The notes under the pieces were generated by a model, which searched no databases, was not told where the DNA came from, and was given only the letters and a program-made list of their open reading frames with translations. From Nephromyces sp. MM_2019 (taxonomy: Eukaryota; Apicomplexa; Aconoidasida; Nephromycida), in the NCBI GenBank assembly GCA_015657535.1, contig JADHZB010001706.1:2440-47298 (forward strand): DNA of 44,859 bases. The letters are read 5' to 3'. This document shows positions 1 to 11,945 of the stretch, piece after piece. Position numbers and translations under genes: made by a program. Positions within the stretch are counted from its first letter, which is position 1. Every line of letters starts with the position of its first letter.

Positions 1-429
1 CGCACACATCAAACCCCACGTATGCTGTATCTAGAAAGAAAAAAATCAGAAGGTATTAAGCAGCGGCTGAAGATGTTATGTACGCAGTTAAAGCTGCCTA
101 ACAAATGCAGATTTTCCTCAAAGTTTCCGTACACTAAGGCGCTAGCGTTATAGCTATCTCAGGCAATTACAGTATTCGTATGCCATATCACTGCGGTGTG
201 TATTCCATGCTGCGTGGTGTGTATGCGCCTGCATTACGCCACCGCAGCATGCCATTGAAAAGAGAGAAATACATAAAATTTGCCTGCAAAAACAAACAAT
301 GCAAATCCCGAAAAACACAGCACAAATACGCACCCACAGACCCATTAATATCCACACACAACCATACCCCTCACTCCAGCCGATTTTTCACCTACTACCA
401 CTCTCACCAGCCCGCTCCCCACACACGTC
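1..429. other. Flank 3' of the DHS gene, no gene seen
   Basis: This stretch lies downstream of the stop codon of the minus-strand DHS gene. Short frames on both strands show no domain, signal peptide or convincing exon with splice borders. It probably holds the DHS 3' UTR and spacer. A gene truncated by the window edge cannot be excluded. Confidence 0.4.
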
Positions 430-2187
430 TCAAGACGCAAAGGTAGCGGCAACCAGCAAAGAAAACAGAATCGTAGCATCCCCCACAACCTTCACAGGCT
501 CAGCTGAAGATCGGATTTTTCCCCAAGAAACTGCCTCATCAGGCTTAGCTCCAGAGTCACTACCGTCATATTCTGAGCCTGTATTTATATAGACAGCGAA
601 ATCAGCCCCATTCCTCATTAGATTTGCATTGCAAGTATGATGCTTCGCTATACCTCCTCCTAATATAATCATTCCAGACTTTCGGCATTTTATTGCGATA
701 TCATTAATCCTCTTTATATCCTGCACTACGTCGATGACTAAGCCAGGGTTTCTATAGGCATGAAAGAAGAGGTTATCACCGAGCGATCCATCAGTTAAAC
801 CTGGGCAAAATACTGGAATCTTATTCTTATGACACCAGTAGTACAATGAACGCTCATCATTGATCTCCTTCCCCAGCCTATCAATCAGCTTTGAAGGAGT
901 CCACAGAACACCTTCGTGGCCGGCGCTAGATGTGGCTTTCTCAGTGGCATTCTGGAGAAAAATGCTATTTGATTCCTTGGAGGGAGGAGGGAGTAAAGGC
1001 TTGGTAGTAGTTGCGGCATCCGCGGAAGCGATGGTAGTACTGGCGTGCGAAGAGGTTGGAGTTTTGTGAGAAGTAGAGGTGATGGGGTTGCTAGGGGCAT
1101 CTTTGAGAGTGGAGCAAGGAAGGGAATTATGAGAAGATGATGATGGAGAGGGCGCAGGAGGATTGGGAGAAGATGATGATGATGATGATGATGGTGCAGA
1201 GGGAGCAGGATGATTGGGAAAAGTTGATGAAGCAGAGTTACAAGCAGAAGAAAGTGACAAGGATGACGCTGAAGAAGATGAAGAGGGTGAAGGCATATTA
1301 CCAGCAATGCTGGTACTTTTGCTAGGCGTTCCTATAGGAGTCTTAGATGCTGAGATATGTGATACAGCAGGCAGCACACCACCTTGCTGTTCCAATAGTA
1401 ACTGGTCTAGGATCGGCTGTAACCAGTCTTCAAACAAACAATAGTTTTCATTAGGGACCAAAAGGTTGCCTATTCTATTCCACCCATTCTGACGAAGCCA
1501 CTTCCCTTTGTACGAAAAATCTCCAATGTAAGTTGGAGACAAACATTTCACAAAATCTTCTTCTATACCTCCTGCAGAAGTTACAATCACGTCAATCATC
1601 TTGTGTTTGGCTAGGTAGACGAAGATTTCCCGAAGTCCCGAGCTTATCATGTTAGATGTGAACGAAAGCCATATTGTGCATCCAGGAAGGAGGCTCTTTG
1701 ACGCTTCATACTCCATTAGCTGCGCTAAGCCTCTGTCATTGGAGCATACATCACTATCTGGTACCTTCATTGTAACTTGTGCATCAACTGAGTCAACCAT
1801 TTCGACGTCACTTTCACCAGCTGTAGTGCAAGAATTTTCTTCTTCACCAGATTTAGGTGGTGCAGACCGACACGATATCATCTCGTTAACCCTATCAATG
1901 GCCAGCCCCAGATTAGTAGCCTGAAATCCACTCATCTTCAAAGCATCGCACAACTTTCTTACCGTCGTAGGACGTGAATGGTCAAAATCAAAGCCTTTCA
2001 CCTCAACCATCCCCTGTGGAATGGGTGCGGATTCAACCAGAACGGCCTCCAGAGCAGCCGAGGGGGCTGCTACATTTCTGTCTTCGAAATTTGAATTGAC
2101 TTTACTCATTGTGGAGTGGGAAACCGCTGCGTTTTGATTCCCCGAAAAAGCTTCTAGAGACGGGGCTGAGCCGATCTCGATCTTCAT
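430..2187 (-). CDS. DHS: Deoxyhypusine synthase with a large S/P-rich insertion
   Basis: The 585-residue single-exon product is deoxyhypusine synthase, the cytosolic NAD-dependent enzyme that moves the aminobutyl group of spermidine onto one lysine of eIF5A. Visible family blocks are FDFDHSRP near residue 67, TSAGGIEEDFVKC near 203, the Rossmann-type core with PGLTDGSLGDNLFFH, and the active-site block GGGIAKHH. The catalytic lysine falls at about residue 515, matching human Lys329. The C-terminal GSDSGAKPDEAVSWGKI block is intact, so the enzyme should be active. Residues about 271-433 (bases about 890-1375) are a Ser/Pro/Thr-rich insert with no counterpart in human DHS (about 370 residues). 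A second acidic insert lies at about 105-150. The ATG at 2187 precedes the first conserved block by about 60 residues. Identification is firm; the exact start is less so. Confidence 0.96.
   Translation of the reverse strand: MKIEIGSAPSLEAFSGNQNAAVSHSTMSKVNSNFEDRNVAAPSAALEAVLVESAPIPQGMVEVKGFDFDHSRPTTVRKLCDALKMSGFQATNLGLAIDRVNEMISCRSAPPKSGEEENSCTTAGESDVEMVDSVDAQVTMKVPDSDVCSNDRGLAQLMEYEASKSLLPGCTIWLSFTSNMISSGLREIFVYLAKHKMIDVIVTSAGGIEEDFVKCLSPTYIGDFSYKGKWLRQNGWNRIGNLLVPNENYCLFEDWLQPILDQLLLEQQGGVLPAVSHISASKTPIGTPSKSTSIAGNMPSPSSSSSASSLSLSSACNSASSTFPNHPAPSAPSSSSSSSSPNPPAPSPSSSSHNSLPCSTLKDAPSNPITSTSHKTPTSSHASTTIASADAATTTKPLLPPPSKESNSIFLQNATEKATSSAGHEGVLWTPSKLIDRLGKEINDERSLYYWCHKNKIPVFCPGLTDGSLGDNLFFHAYRNPGLVIDVVQDIKRINDIAIKCRKSGMIILGGGIAKHHTCNANLMRNGADFAVYINTGSEYDGSDSGAKPDEAVSWGKIRSSAEPVKVVGDATILFSLLVAATFAS
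890..1375 (-). repeat. Low-complexity insert coding region inside DHS
   Basis: Within the DHS reading frame about 160 codons encode runs of serine, proline, alanine and threonine, including an uninterrupted run of serine codons near 1165-1195 seen as a GAT triplet run on the plus strand. The insert lies between the strand ending LEQQGG and the helix beginning WTPSKLIDRLGK, a surface junction in the human enzyme. The reading frame is open through it. Confidence 0.8.
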
Positions 2188-2321
2188 GACAGATAATGCA
2201 GTGTCGCAATAACATCACTGTTCTTCAAGGAAGGTAATGCAATTAATATCTTGCGGCTTCCCGTAAGGCGAAGGAACGTTTGGCTTAATTCACTTCAGGC
2301 TCATCAACTAGAGAGGGCTCT

Positions 2322-4234
2322 TCAAATGCGGTACTCGATTAGCTTCATTACATGCGGGATGAGCCCCCCTGTCAGCCCAACTTGTAAGCCTTTTGTTGAC
2401 CGGCCTACACACCTGATGAGCGATTGCATCAGCGCCTCGCGCTGGACAAGTAGTTCAGCTACATGCAGCTTCTTCCCGGGTAGAGATAAATGGTTGTAGA
2501 ACATACCTACACCAGAATACATCTGAACTTATGAAGCAGGAATCTTCACATACAGCTCTTTGTCTCGTATATGCATAGTTACTTCTCTTACCAAAATGTA
2601 AAAAGGTCCATAAACAAAGTAAACGTGTAGGGGAGGTGTGCAATGAGGAGTGCAGTGCTCACTACAAGCGAGTAGGAATGGGTGATGAAGCGAAGTGGAA
2701 TTAGGAAGAACGAAGCATCACTGGTAATAGGGAGTAAATTGGGGATAGCACCCTCAATTCCCTATAACTAGAATGTTATAACACATTGCGAGGTTAAGGA
2801 CAGTACTAAAAGCATTATGCCAATAACAGAGTTAATGCGATTAAATTTTTTCAGAAATGGCTGGAGAGGACTGCAGATGCAATCCAGTTTAAAAAAAACC
2901 AAGTTGAACTAGATGTGCTCTCAGGTAGTAACTGCTATATGCTAAAGCATAAATTTATACTAAATGAGATGCTTTTGGCTGTTGAATAAATTTTCGTAAT
3001 AATTATATTAACCCACAGTACCTGGTGAAGTAGCAACAGTTCTATACAGAGAAGCGCGTCACTGCTAATGAGTTTGCCGGCAAGATGTTATTAGGGTTCA
3101 CGGTTATACCTGCTCTGCTCGAAAAAAGCACATACTACACTTTAAAAAATCAGTAAGAATCTCCTGACGCTTTTTCAAGCTAATCATGAGGGGTGAACAG
3201 ACAATTTCCTTGCTACTGCGATTAGCATGAAGCTGTAATAGGATCAAATGGGTAGACACTTTTACACCTAAAGGTCCGGCACGGTGTAGTTCCTTACGAT
3301 GCATCTATTTTACAGCTATAGGAATTGCTAATTTTAAATAACCGATCTTTTACCGGTTTTTCTGTTATTGGGGGTATATCTGGGGTAGCTGGAAACAGTG
3401 GTAATATTTGACTCACTTTGCTTAGAATTATACTTCTATCAAAAAAATTCTTTCAACGACAGTTTTTTTGTGCCTTATAAGTATTTTTGTATTTCAAAAA
3501 TTTGAAATCTAACGGCATAACTATACACAATCAGGCAAATGAGCTGTCGGCTTGTATAAAAGCCACCAAAAAACTGTTGGAGTGGTAGCTTGGCGGGTTA
3601 TACCTATACAAAATCATAAAATTGCCCCAAATTCGCAATATTCGCCATTAACGTGTGACGCAAAGCTGCAGCAGTTTCTTTTTTAAATGTCATAAGCTTA
3701 TCATTAAGAAAGATTCCAAAGGATAGTTTCTATAGCTATTATCATAACTTCGTGTATGTTTGCATTTAGTTAACTTGGCTATAAATTTTATGTGCTAGAT
3801 GATAAATAAAAAATGCCTAATCGAGAGCTGTTTTTTGTTCCGATAAAATTCCAGACGATACGAAGTTAAGCATCTATACTCCTGCGCCAGAACCACCCAC
3901 TAAGCAGTTTCCGGCTTAAATAAGCCATTGTCAGCCAATAAAGAGTTACAGAACACGAGCCTTCTTAGTTTGAGAGCAAGAAATAAGCCCAACAACGAGC
4001 TTCAAAGGTGCTTTCATTCTACCGCTATGCGATCGGCCCAATTAAGTTTCCAGTTATGCAACCAGCGGTGTTACCCTATGTATATCATTGTATAGCTACC
4101 CTTGAACGTATGCTTTCGATGCATTCGGGCATCCGCAAATCCGTAAAGATGGTACGAAAATCCCGCATTCGACAAAATAGCTGAAGCTTTCGCAGTGTAG
4201 AAGCAAAATGGAGCAACATTACCTCCCAGAAAGC
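2322..4234 (-). CDS. Gene V: unidentified split gene, partial exon model
   Basis: Candidate minus-strand exons are 4234-4100 (45 codons, phase 0 to 0), 3304-3110 (or starting at 3232), 2934-2900, 2870-2807, 2752-2592 and 2522 to about 2322. The first four have GT...AG borders and compatible phases; the junction into the 2522 exon does not fit and is unresolved. The products look like helical-repeat protein rather than translated noise: the last exon contains ALMQSLIRCVGRS then GGLIPHVMKLIEY. That last piece weakly resembles the armadillo-like C-terminus of DNAJC13/RME-8, but the family's terminal HDLF-type motif is not found, so I give no name. More exons may lie between 3305 and 4099. The gene would be head-to-head with the LCCL gene. 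Confidence 0.42.
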
Positions 4235-5331
4235 CTATCACAGCATGAAAAAATAAAAAAGGCAAATAAGCTATGCTCTGTGATTTTCCATACTCACCCC
4301 TCATCGTCTCAACTGATAGCCTCCTGTGATCTTTTTAAAACCAAAACACAGAACGCTTATTTTAGATTAGCACACTTAATACTCGTGAGCAATTGATGGA
4401 AGAAGGGGCGCTCTTGTGTTGTGGACTTAGCCCATCATTTGTTAACTGCCCTTTTTAAACATATGGGCGCTAATTCTTTTGCAAAGCAGCGCATCACGAT
4501 GTTGTTATCGCAGCGTAATCAGTACATTCATTCCCCATTATTTGAGACTCTTCAAGTCATAGCGTGCTCACAATTTCACACTTCGCCTTCAGCCTAATAT
4601 TTTATGAGTAAAAATAAATATAATGGTAAAAAACGATAGGTCTTGCGGGTGTCACAGTAGTTGATGCGTTCATTTCTTGCTTCCTCGCACGTAATATTTA
4701 TTACAATAGCTAATCTTACAACATTCACAAGGTGATTTCATACTTCCATAACTAGCTTCGCTATAAGTAAATTAATTGCATGAAAATGATGCTCTTATAT
4801 ACATGGTTACAATTATCTTCTGTAATACGAAGCTAGATCCAATTATAAAGGATTAAAAATAGCACCGCAGGAGCTCTGTTTTCATCGGGGGAACCTTTAT
4901 ATGAGCTGTGGCATACAAATTATGTATATTATTCGTAATGGGTTCCAAGTGCATTGGATGAATTGAACATTAAGGAGTGAGATTAGTCATTACAAAGTAA
5001 GTAGGAACCGCTATGCTTCCCTGCTTAATATTTTTTGCCCCCACTCAGTGTAGTTACAGCCTGAAAATTGCGCGAATTTAACATAACCTTAAAATGTACC
5101 TCTACGCTTTTTATACACGAAGACTTTGCATAGAAAGAAAACATTTCAAAATACGTTATAAACAATAAGCGGCACCGAGAAAAATTTGCGTTTCCTTTAA
5201 ATATAGTAATCCCCAGATTATCGAAGAGTTGCAGTAGGGCTGGTTACATGAGTACAGATATGGCGCGGACGAAGAAATACTTTAAAAAAAGTTTATGATC
5301 TGCGACATAAAGTTACTGCAAAGTTGATATC
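4235..5331. promoter_or_regulatory. AT-rich spacer between divergent gene V and the LCCL gene
   Basis: About 1.1 kb of AT-rich sequence separates the 5'-most exon seen for gene V on the minus strand from the ATG of the LCCL gene on the plus strand. No convincing exon, repeat or RNA gene was seen. By position it should contain the promoters of both genes, but no specific motif was identified. Confidence 0.3.
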
Positions 5332-8300
5332 ATGTATAATTCTGAAATCAGGATGGAGTACCGTAGCTTACTACAAACTCTAATATTCTTATTAATAACA
5401 ATTTTAAAAGTCACTGAAATCTTTTGTGACAGCGCTTTTACTAATTCGGTAGAAACCCGAGCTGAAACGAAATGGTGTGAAGCATTGTCGGAATATGGAA
5501 AGCCGGATTTCGGGGTTTGTTTGCAAGGTAGGTTGAATTTTTCTATTACTCATAGGCAGTCATAAACTAGTTAATAAGCACCCTTTTTATTGGTTTAATG
5601 TGCCGTATAAACCTGCAGATGACGACGGTATTTCCAGATATATGATTGAGACAATGCCAGTCTTGGCGCCTGGCATTAATTTACGGTACAGCACTTACAA
5701 AAAAAGTTTGAATAAATAGAGTATCGTCAAAAAAAGTTTACTATAGTACTGATGTAAGCATAATTTTGGTCGGCTCCTTGGGACATACGAAACCCATAGA
5801 AATAGCCCAGAAAGATGTCGGTACCGAAAAAAGGTATGTGAGCATTGTACAACGCCATGAATAAAGTTGATCATAAGGCTTTTTCAGAGTTTTTGTGGAG
5901 CGCTTAGACATAGGAGATCCAGAATACATTATTGCATCCACATCCAGCAAGAATACATGGAGATGCCAATATATTAGAGTTTGGAAGGGATATCGTTACT
6001 GGGTTTTCGATTGTATTGGAACTCTGGACGCAAAAAATATGCAGCAAGTACGTTTTTCCCTGCTAATGATTGTTCGCATAAGGGGAATACTTCAAATATT
6101 TGTCATTACGCATAAGCTTTTTTTATTAAAAATTAATATCCACGCCCAGCTTTACTACATATCTGGGAATAAGCTATATTCTGCTGTAGTTCAAACTGGG
6201 ACAGACGAAAAAGGTAACAAAGCGCGATCTCCATTTCTTTTAGATGCAGCAAAACTAACCACTGTTTCTTATTGCATACAGCTGGAACTGCCGGAGGGGT
6301 GGAAATAGCTCTTGTTGGGACTGAAAAGCAGTCAAGCCCCAAATTTCTACACCAAGGATTTGCGACAGGAAGCGAAAAAATGGTTCAGTTCAGAGCAGCT
6401 GACGGTATTTTCAAAGCCTAGCTAGGATAAGCAGTGCACTTCAAATCATACCTTCTGTGTCCCTCTAAAGTAGGAGAAATAAAGCAGCTAATAGTACGTG
6501 TTACGGCAAATGATGACCCGTGGTACTGCGACTACATCCGAATAAAAGATGGGAGAAAAGCATATTCCTTTGTGATTAAGCGCTGGATTGGATTACCTTA
6601 TGAAGGCACTGTGAATGTGGAATTGAACTCTGCCATGGCCGCGGATCCTGTAACACAGGACATTGAGTGTCATACCCGCGCCTCTGATTTATTTACGAGG
6701 TACACGTGATAGCTGAAGCGTGTAGCACTCCATTTTATTGTATTCATTCAATGCAGGATACCAGAGAATCACGTCATTCAGCGGGTTCAATGCCCAATGA
6801 ATTGTCAGGCTTCGGAATTCGCTCACGTGGAAGGAAGCTCTATTCATCCCTCTTCTAGCTCTATTTGTGCATCGGGAATTCACGATGGTGTTATATCACA
6901 TTCAGGTAAGTCGGTAATTCTCCCATGATGTAAAACTTAGAGGTTAAAGATCTCATCACTCGACGCTGTCAAGGGGGTGAACTAGTGGTCACAATTGTTG
7001 GATCACTTCCTAAATATTATGGCAGTGGGACTAACTTTGGTAACACCAAGAAATTCAACTAGACCCTCATTTTTCTGTGTGTAATTACTTAACAACGACC
7101 GCATTTCAGGAATACAGGCAGTAGATTATGAGCCGTCGCCCAACAAACCTACATTCAGTTACTATCTCTACAGATTAAGTGAGTGGGAGGCATCGATAAA
7201 CGATACATTTATTAAGAGAAAATTTAATTTTCAGACTCTATAGATGACATTAAAAAGGATTTGCGGGTAGTAGACTGTAAGTTTGTGGTCACTAAATTCA
7301 TTACAGAGCGAAGCTACACATATTCTAACATATACGCAACTGAGTAGCGTATGGAAAATTAGCTTCATCGGGGCGTTTAGAAGTTCGACGACAGGGTATT
7401 TGGGGGACAGTCTGGTAGGTGTATGGCATGATTCAAACGATGTAGCAAGACAAACTATGTGGTCATGTGCAGCCTGAAGGGAGACTTTTCTGAATTTACT
7501 CCGGAGTCCGCGAAGAAAGCATGCCAATTACTAGGTTCGCATGACTTCTCTTGCCGAATGTAACATGTCTGACCGTTTGCAAGCCTTCTCTAGGATATCT
7601 CCACGGGGACATCGATAGCATGGGATGTCATAACGTGAACGGGCAAAACGTATGTGGGGACAAGGGTTATCCTGTTTCAATTGCTGGGATTGCGGTGAGG
7701 GCTTGTTTTACCTATTAAAGCACAGAGAATGGCATGAGATTTGAGGTATCACAGTGCAGAGGAGATGAGCAAAGCATTTTGGACTGTAGTTATGAGGAGC
7801 CAGGAGAGCTGTGTCAGAGACACGACCGAGATGTTGCCATCCATTGCACTAATAACCCAGCCGATAGAGAGCCCTTGCAAGGAACTCTGAGATTGGTGGA
7901 CAGTTCTGGTGCTCCTACTACTAATGGGATAGGTAGACTTGAGTACTATCAGGATGGTATGTACTCCAATATATAGTTTAACTAATTGTATGGATGACCT
8001 TCAATTATTTGCTAAACGGCTAAAAACCTTCCCATCTGTATGCCAGGGTTTGGTACTGTCTGTAGGGATGGTTGGAGGCAAGAGTCTGAAGGAATCGCTT
8101 GCAGTGAGATGGGTTATAACGGAGTCAAGGTTTGCTTCTCGCGCTATATTTATCCACGCAGACTAGCTACAGTTTATAGAATAAAATTATCACTGATGTA
8201 GGATGCCGGCTTGTCGAACCAAACCTGTTCCAACATATTCGAAGAAAACTATTGTGGCACTGAGCAACAAATTGCTTTGGTTGCAGTCGCTTGTGAAGGT

Positions 8301-11300
8301 ATGTTTTAATGTTAAATACTCCTATAACTTTAAATCCATTCCAAGAATCACGCTTTATTTTTCCTGATATAACGGTTTGCAGGAACAGAAACCTCAATAC
8401 GCAGATGCCCCCATGAGACCAGCTCGGACATTTATTGTGTGCACGAAGAAGATGTTGTTATAGCATGCGATGGAGATGGGGATCCCACTGGATTGGGCCT
8501 GCATATGAAGCAGCCGCCTCCAGCCGTTGGAATTAGTTACTTCCCTCCTACCGTAAAGCTGAAGTGCTCTGATCGTCCTATGACTCGCCCAGAGATGCAA
8601 GGTCCTCCAGGAACTACGTACATAGTTTCTTGTCCTGAGCTCTGCGAGTCAGTGAGTCAGTGCCGAGATAATGCGAGGAATTTTGATGCGTGTTAACAAA
8701 ATGCTTGTACGTGCGCTCAGCGACGAACCAGGAACAGTGAAGGGAACCTATATATATACAGATGATAGCCCGGTTAAATAGTAGTCCTGCAAATCAATCC
8801 ATTATAGCACGAATTAAACGCAGCGCTTAACACTTTCTGTACACAGATTTGCAAGGCGGCAGTGCATTCAGGGGCAATTTTCAGCAGCGGTGGCGAAGCC
8901 GTGGTGACATTAACGAGTAGCCAAAAGGGCTACTTCGGAACTACAAGGAACAATATAGTCACTAATGATTCTCCCCCCTATCCAAGAAGCTGTTCGTCCA
9001 ATAAACAGTGATCTAATCGTTTTATAAACACGAGCAACTATTTTCAATTTATAGTCTTAGTATCTAAGACGAGTCAGATGCTGACATTAAGGAAGTCTCC
9101 AGCAGATGCTGAGTCCAAAGTTTCCGAAGGAGCTAAAGAAGCTAGCAAACCTGGTAGCGAATAGTTCAACATAACAAACAGCAAGAATAAGTGGAAATAG
9201 TAAGAAAGCTCATTGATAAGGGACCTTTATTGCAGGTAACTCATTAGGTTTCCCAAGCTTCAAGCAAGAGAATTCTCCAGTGGAATCCAATGAGCTGGAA
9301 GCAAAATTTATTTGGGTGAAACCTGAAGACTGGAGAGGTTACATTAAAGACTTATAGTTTTGAATATTGCTTTCATTACAAGGGAAATTAACAGGGTTTA
9401 GGGGAAAACCAAGAGACTACATTGATACGTCTGACTTGCCTGGAGTAGAGCAACTTTCTGGGTTCCAAGACTTCACTTTAAGCGTCACGGCAACCGTAAT
9501 CGGTTTGACAAAGATATGCACGCAAAGCAATGAAAGTTTCTTGATTTTTTTCATGACTTTACAGGCGGTGAAAGCTCTTGGCGAAGCCTTCTTTCCTACA
9601 GCGACTGTGATGGCTTCATGCTTGCCATCAATCCAAAAGGAGAAATAATATTTGAGCAAAACTGCCATCCCGCTTACATAAGCTCCGGTTTTGCTCCAAA
9701 GCTTAACGAGCAGTTTAATGTAACAATAACTTATTTTAAGCCGGAGAAAGGTATCGGAATTTTTGTCAACGGCAAGAAACTCTTATACCGAAAATCAGAC
9801 TTCGACTTTCATTTGACTGTAAGTCGGGGTAAATCTTCCATTACTCTACTAGACTTTAAAGCTATGGATATAAATTAAGCTAACATAACAATGTTTTTAG
9901 TCACATCTTGAGATTGGAAGAGCCGGCGAAGTAGAAACAGAGTACTTCGTAGGTGATATAGCTTGGGTGCAGATATTTGACTACGTGCTCTCAGTAGAGC
10001 AAATCAATGAAGTCATAAAAAAAAAATTGAAAATACCTCCTGGAGCTTTATTGAGACCATATATAAAGGAAGAGTACACTGAGGATGGAAGGCTGTGCAT
10101 CTCTCCTTGTAGCACAGAGCCTTTAATAGGAGGAAAAGCGCACGGTGTGACAATGCCCACAAATCCAGCTCTTTTGTTAGATTGCAGAAGCAACCTACTT
10201 TCACCGGCTTTTGATGGGTTTCTGCGTCAAAAAATATTAGTTAGATGCCCCAAGGATTGCGCTAAGCAACAAGGGGTGGTCTTAAAAGGGTGTAAACTTT
10301 ACACCTCGGACAGTTCAATTTGCAAGGCAGGGCTTCACGCAAACGCGCTGCCTGAAGAAGGAGGTGAAATGATTGTGGTCATTCATAGTGGCCTATACAA
10401 ATTCAAAGCTTCTGTCGGGAGATACGGTAAATTCAAAAATTTCCCCAAAAGACTTCGTATACCTTCAAAGCTTTAGTTCCGTTAAAATTAATTGTAGGAA
10501 TCTCTAGCCAGTCAGAGGAGAACGTACAGGTCCGGTCTTTTTCCGTGAGTAAGGCTCCACAGATAAGGCATCTTAGCTGCGCAGGTGCGTTACAAAGCGT
10601 ACAAGTCGCTGCTGAGGTGAAACCAGCGGAAAAGCGAAGTAGAATTGATGCATTTACGTGCTTTCTCTTATTTGTCTATATAGAGGACGCTGGGTTCGTG
10701 ATGAAATTAGGGGTTGATGAAAGAGCTTTGGTTAATTGCCCCCCTGGTTAGTGCTACCTATTTCAACATGCGGTTTCAGTTCCCGTTTAAAGTTTTACAT
10801 GCACAGGATGTGCTGAGGTGGACGCTCCAGTATACGGAACAGGTTAAAATTAAAGTTTTAGGATAAAATTCAGCGGAGCAAATAGTAATTTTAAAAATAT
10901 TACAGAAACATATAGTCCTATTTCCTCCGTATGTCGTTCTGCAATCCATGCTGGAGTACTGGTGAGTGCTGCATAAGCCGTGCCAACCAATTAGCTGCTA
11001 TGCACTTCCACTTGGTGAATAATGCTCTCACTGAAGCTACTTTACCTTGCAACTGCTGCTGAAGCAACAGCTACGCTGACTATAGCATATACGAATAACG
11101 CTGCTAACGCACACCTTTTTTTCAGAATGATTCTGGCGGTGAGGTGGAAATATCTGTTGCCCCAGCTCAAACCGGTTTCGTTGCCACTTTGCGGAACGAA
11201 ATAACTTCGTCAAAGAGTGGGTTCTATTTGAGGTCATACAAGTTTAACTCTGGATCTCTGCATCTATCAAAGGAAAAAGCAAAAACAGAGCAAAAAACAG

Positions 11301-11383
11301 AAGCAAAAACAGAGCCGAAAACAGAGCCAAACACAGAGGAAAACCTAGAAATAATAAGAGAAACAAACGCAAACAAAAACTAA
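5332..11383 (+). CDS. Secreted PLAT-LCCL-SRCR-LamG protein (apicomplexan LAP1/CCp3/SR type)
   Basis: I infer 28 exons: 5332-5527, 5619-5685, 5888-6047, 6150-6213, 6282-6404, 6471-6699, 6757-6905, 7110-7178, 7235-7276, 7348-7414, 7473-7534, 7594-7694, 7728-7956, 8047-8129, 8202-8298, 8383-8651, 8743-8772, 8847-8991, 9055-9153, 9236-9337, 9383-9502, 9565-9818, 9901-10426, 10498-10584, 10684-10746, 10807-10842, 10906-10961, 11126-11383. All junctions are GT...AG, phases match, and the sum is 3783 nt (1260 residues). Domain order: signal peptide (about 8-33), a half PLAT-like unit (about 90-140), PLAT (about 147-262, starting with YSAVVQTGT), LCCL (283-366), SRCR (370-486), SRCR (495-610), LCCL (655-740), LamG/pentraxin-like (762-960), LCCL (1028-1110), LCCL (1138-1205), and a Lys/Thr/Glu repeat tail. 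In Plasmodium this family is made in female gametes and ookinetes and is needed for oocyst development; that role here is inference. Least certain are the junctions at 8651/8743, 8991/9055 and the 33 bp intron at 7695-7727. Confidence 0.9.
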
Positions 11384-11945
11384 TGCTCATCACTATTGAT
11401 GGTCCTGTGGGTTGTCTTAAAGTTATAGTGATAGAGCTGGCGAATTTCATGATAAATTTAAGCCATCGCCCCATTCTAGGGGATGCTTACGTTGCTATGT
11501 TCCAGAAAAGCATCTATTAGAAGTATATTTGTAGTCACCACAAAAAATAGTTTTTTTTTATCCGTCAGGAGCACAGTTGATAATTAGAGATTCATATGAG
11601 AGAAAAAGTGGTAATTTTACATGAAAGCTTCATTTCTTATAATAAGTGGTTGCAGTAGACCCGTATATAATACAGACAATTTTCGGTTTACAGCGTTTCA
11701 GTTTGGTAGCTACTGAAAGTGTCTGTTCCTAGGGGCCTTCATCGAATCACATATCCTGAACCTAACATGGCATGTCTGCGTATCGACTCTATAACTACTT
11801 TTTACACCATCTAACTTTGGAAAGTTATGAAAAAGCATCAGTGAAAAAGCTCTCAACTGATTTATGGAAGTACTGCAGCAAAGAAGCTGGTTTTTGCCCC
11901 AAGTAGTGGAAGCTAGCAGCGCGATAAGCAAGGCGTCATCCATGA
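11384..11945. other. Convergent spacer between the LCCL gene and gene X
   Basis: This region lies between the plus-strand LCCL stop codon and the minus-strand stop codon of gene X. A 77-codon minus frame at 11710-11943 lacks usable splice borders and was not accepted. The stretch probably holds the two 3' UTRs. Confidence 0.35.
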
